From Selaginella kraussiana (lineage: Eukaryota; Streptophyta; Lycopodiopsida; Selaginellales; Selaginellaceae), in NCBI GenBank assembly GCA_001021135.1, contig LDJE01100722.1, positions 1-21,985 on the forward strand: DNA of 21,985 bases, read 5' to 3'. The notes beneath the pieces were generated by a model. The model was not told the origin of the DNA. It saw only the letters and a program-made list of their open reading frames with translations, and did not search any database. The position numbers and the translations under genes are program-made. Shown piece after piece: positions 20,130 through 21,985 of this stretch. Position 1 is the stretch's first letter; each line of letters opens with the position of its first letter.

Positions 20130-20163
20130 GGGGCTGGTCTTCCGCAGTGAAGACCAGCAGCCC
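20130..20163. repeat. Hairpin with perfect 10-bp stem
   Basis: GCTGGTCTTC (20133-20142), a 6-base loop CGCAGT, and GAAGACCAGC (20149-20158) pair perfectly. A 2-base bulge and three further G-C pairs extend the stem. It lies about 240 bp upstream of the PPR start codon and could be a regulatory or transcribed structure. Confidence 0.6.
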
Positions 20164-20495
20164 TTAACCAATTTTCAAGATGCAAAAGTTAACATAAAAT
20201 GAGGGTACATACACTTGTTTTTATCACCGTATTGGTATCAAGTTCATACTTGAACACTTTCACAGCACGCAATATTGGGACCATTTTTCTTCTGGAAACT
20301 TCTACAGCTTTAGAATATATAGGAACAAGTCCAGCAACAAAATAAAAATGGACCCTTCTAATTCAAACTCAAACGAAACTCATTGAGTATTACATATAGT
20401 CCCAGAGCTCGGCTTTTGGTGACACTTCTACAAGTTTACCCCAAATATGTGGATTCATAAACAAAACTTGGATTCAAATTGAATAGGGAACTCGA

Positions 20496-20501
20496 TTTAT
20501 T
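20496..20501 (-). terminator. Candidate poly(A) signal of the Cys-rich gene
   Basis: AATAAA on the minus strand, about 32 bases after the stop codon of the small secreted protein gene. Position and sequence are typical of plant near-upstream elements. Confidence 0.4.
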
Positions 20502-20532
20502 TATGGAGAACAACACGAGTAGACTCCGTAGA

Positions 20533-20814
20533 CTATTTCATATTGCAGAGCCCTGAGCATTCTTTTCGAGCCAAGTTGTAGTCGGGGCTACCATAAGGAA
20601 CGTCGTCCCCACAAAAGCACTGCTTGGCGAACTCATTCCCTTCGTAGACGAAGCAGCAGCCGACGAGACATGCCACGCCCGGTTCCGAACAGCTGCGACT
20701 ACAGCTTGCAATGCCCGAAGCTATCTCCGTGCAACTGTTCGACTGCTGCTGAGAGCGAACCAAGAGCAAGAACAAGATCGAGAAAGCTAGTGATGGCGCT
20801 GATGATCTCCCCAT
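20533..20814 (-). CDS. Small secreted cysteine-rich protein
   Basis: An intronless gene for 93 residues, with its own poly(A) candidate and a good start context (ggccATGGG). Residues 1-20 form a classical signal peptide (basic MGRSS, hydrophobic FSILFLLLV), with cleavage likely near Ser21-Gln24. The remaining 65-70 residues contain ten cysteines (28, 38, 42, 49, 53, 54, 66, 68, 86, 90), so up to five disulphides. I do not recognise the family with confidence. The stretch QCFCGDD with a later CSGLC is faintly like the end of a WSC carbohydrate-binding domain, but the domain would be incomplete. Plausible roles are an apoplastic signalling, defence or wall protein, which is inference only. It lies between the PPR gene and its broken copies. 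Confidence 0.7.
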   Translation of the reverse strand: MGRSSAPSLAFSILFLLLVRSQQQSNSCTEIASGIASCSRSCSEPGVACLVGCCFVYEGNEFAKQCFCGDDVPYGSPDYNLARKECSGLCNMK

Positions 20815-20898
20815 GGCCAGTTGGGCTTCGTGAAAACGGGCCTGCTTAAGTAGTCAAGGAAGACGTAAGCCCGCACGACTCAGCAGCACGGAGTCAAA

Positions 20899-20978
20899 GC
20901 TTGTTTAGCTCAGCCATCCATGGTTATGGGTCCGATTCCTATAGCAGTGGCGCAGGTTCGAACCTCTCCGCAGGTTCA
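20899..20978 (+). other. tRNA-like sequence (decayed tRNA or SINE head)
   Basis: TTAGCTCAG (from 20905) resembles a pol III A box and GGTTCGAACC (20955-20964) is a perfect B box. Between them ATGGG, a 7-base loop TCCGATT and CCTAT pair as an anticodon arm. GCTTGTT (20899-20905) and CGCAGGT (20969-20975) could pair at six of seven positions if G-U is allowed. The D stem and most of the T stem do not pair, and loop position 33 is C instead of T, so it is not a working tRNA gene. It may be coincidence. Confidence 0.25.
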
Positions 20979-21035
20979 GGGCGCTCACACAAGGCATGGC
21001 AATTGTTGAGCGCCATGGCGTTGGCTTGGTCATCG

Positions 21036-21820
21036 AATGCAGGCGAGTTGATGATCCGCATGTTTAACTTTAATTGGAAGAATCGATTTGGAGAAGCGCG
21101 CATTGCGCCGATGAGGATGACGGCATTCCCTACGCCATCAAATACTTTCTGAGCATCCAATGAACACTTGGCATACATATCATTAAGAAAATTTTGGACG
21201 TAGATATTTTCACGGCAACCAATCTCTGAATGCATTTGCCTGACCCTGTCTAGGCTATTCGCTGTTCCAGCTGCCTTCAGAGGTGAGAGAATCCGGTATA
21301 AAACCTGGAGACCTCATTTTATCAGCATTTTTCGCATACCCAAAAATGAGAGTATTCCAGGACACAATATCAAATCTTTTCATACTATCAAAACTCTGTT
21401 GAGCATGAACCATGCTCCTGCGGGTTGCGTACATGTCTATCAAGGCGTTTTGTACATAAATATCGACAGAGTACCCGATATCTAAATGTATTTTTCTTCC
21501 CATATTCCACTACTGCTCATCTGTGTATAGGTATAGAACTGTATTCTGTTACAGTGAATGCAGACGACTCCGATAATCAGCAGGTTTAATTTTAATTGAA
21601 AAAATCAAATAACGTCAATGGCATCTTGCAAGAAGGAGATATATGGATGAACCTTCTGCAATTGGGACGAGCACATAATGAACATTGGTCTCGAGCGTTT
21701 CCTAATACAATTTCACAACTTTATTAAAAAAGAAACTTGAATTGGAAGAATCTATTGGAGAAGCACGTAGAGAATGCCCTCACGGATTGCGCCGATGAAC
21801 CTTATGGTTATGCTGATGAT
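21036..21820. repeat. Repeated spacer associated with the PPR fragments
   Basis: A spacer at about 21038-21121 (aatgcag..., gtttaactttaattggaagaatc..., ggagaagc..., attgcgccgatga) recurs in two parts: about 21555-21608 (aatgcag through taattgaaaaaatc) and about 21738-21800 (attggaagaatc, ggagaagcacg, attgcgccgatga). Each spacer is followed by a PPR fragment, so the unit spacer plus PPR fragment has been duplicated in tandem and then rearranged, with about 130 bp of unrelated sequence between the two parts of the second copy. Confidence 0.65.
21122..21511 (-). pseudogene. Broken partial copy of the PPR gene (copy A)
   Basis: This is closely similar to 19010-19461 inside the PPR gene, so it covers about residues 146-296 of the parent in the same orientation. 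Peptides such as IHSEIGCRENIYVQN, KVFDGV, KIHLDIGYSVDIYVQNALID and DSMKRFDIVSWNTLIFGYA are plain. It is about 60 bp shorter than the parent segment, with several internal deletions, including loss of most of a repeat helix between GYAKNA and DKMRS, and the frame is broken. It lacks the ends of the gene. I read it as a non-functional duplicate rather than an exon. Confidence 0.85.
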
Positions 21821-21985
21821 CCAGGATGAGGGCATTCCATGAAAATGCCTGTACACCATCAAATACTTTCTGAGCATCCAACATGCTTGAACCACACTTG
21901 GCATACATCAATAAGAGTATTTTGGATGTAGATATTTTCCTGACCCTATGTAGGCTAAGTAGAGGTGAGAGATTCCGGTTTATTA
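21821..21985 (-). pseudogene. Second broken partial copy of the PPR gene (copy B, runs off the window)
   Basis: This is similar to about 18999-19230 of the PPR gene (parent residues about 223-300), including the words for SWNALIL and DAQKVFDG. It has several small deletions relative to the parent and copy A, and ends at the window edge. It covers partly the same parent segment as copy A, so both come from the same repeat region of the gene. Confidence 0.8.

Larger units (their letters stand above)
19899..20532. other. Intergenic region between PPR and Cys-rich genes
   Basis: No gene is supported. It contains the upstream region of the PPR gene, a strong short hairpin at 20130-20163, and the 3' flank of the Cys-rich gene with a minus-strand AATAAA at 20496-20501. 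Confidence 0.5.

Overview
This is nuclear DNA of a land plant with a very compact genome, most likely a lycophyte such as Selaginella (inferred). The genes are plant families: a class I TCP factor, a GPI-anchored GH17/X8 glucanase, a plastid-type glucose-6-phosphate dehydrogenase, a DUF1995 protein, a GT47 exostosin and a PLS-type PPR protein. Every intron I could place is tiny, 44-84 bp, and gene spacing can fall below 100 bp.

Layout: 1-2087 is the 3' flank of the TCP gene. A very GC-rich single-exon class I TCP gene lies at 2088-3650 (-), with a leader and a TATA-like promoter reaching about 4541. 4542-6566 has no convincing gene. A two-exon GH17 beta-1,3-glucanase with X8 domain and GPI signal is at 6567-8220 (-). 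8221-10140 is mostly empty, followed by a decayed F-box/LRR-like fragment (10147-10690, -). A nine-exon, divergent plastid-type G6PDH (10952-13029, +) faces away from it. After an AT-rich gap come three tightly packed minus-strand genes: a TRIAP1/Mdm35-like twin CX9C protein (17061-17315), a nine-exon GT47 exostosin (15213-17013) and a seven-exon DUF1995 protein (14019-15137). Only 47 and 75 bp separate their coding regions. An intronless PPR gene (17817-19898, -) and a small secreted ten-cysteine protein (20533-20814, -) follow. The last kilobase holds two broken partial copies of the PPR gene in a repeated mosaic.

Exons were assembled by hand from GT-AG (one GC-AG) signals, unbroken frame across each junction, and agreement with conserved family motifs. 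No transcript data were available. The genes do not form one pathway. Three are likely organelle-related (G6PDH and DUF1995 in plastid, Mdm35-like in mitochondria) and the PPR protein is probably organellar by family. I see no mobile element with intact ends, no CRISPR array and no intact tRNA or rRNA gene. The least ordinary items are the divergent G6PDH, the tight three-gene cluster, the GC-AG intron and telomere-type motif in the GT47 gene, the Cys-rich peptide, and the PPR gene with its broken copies.
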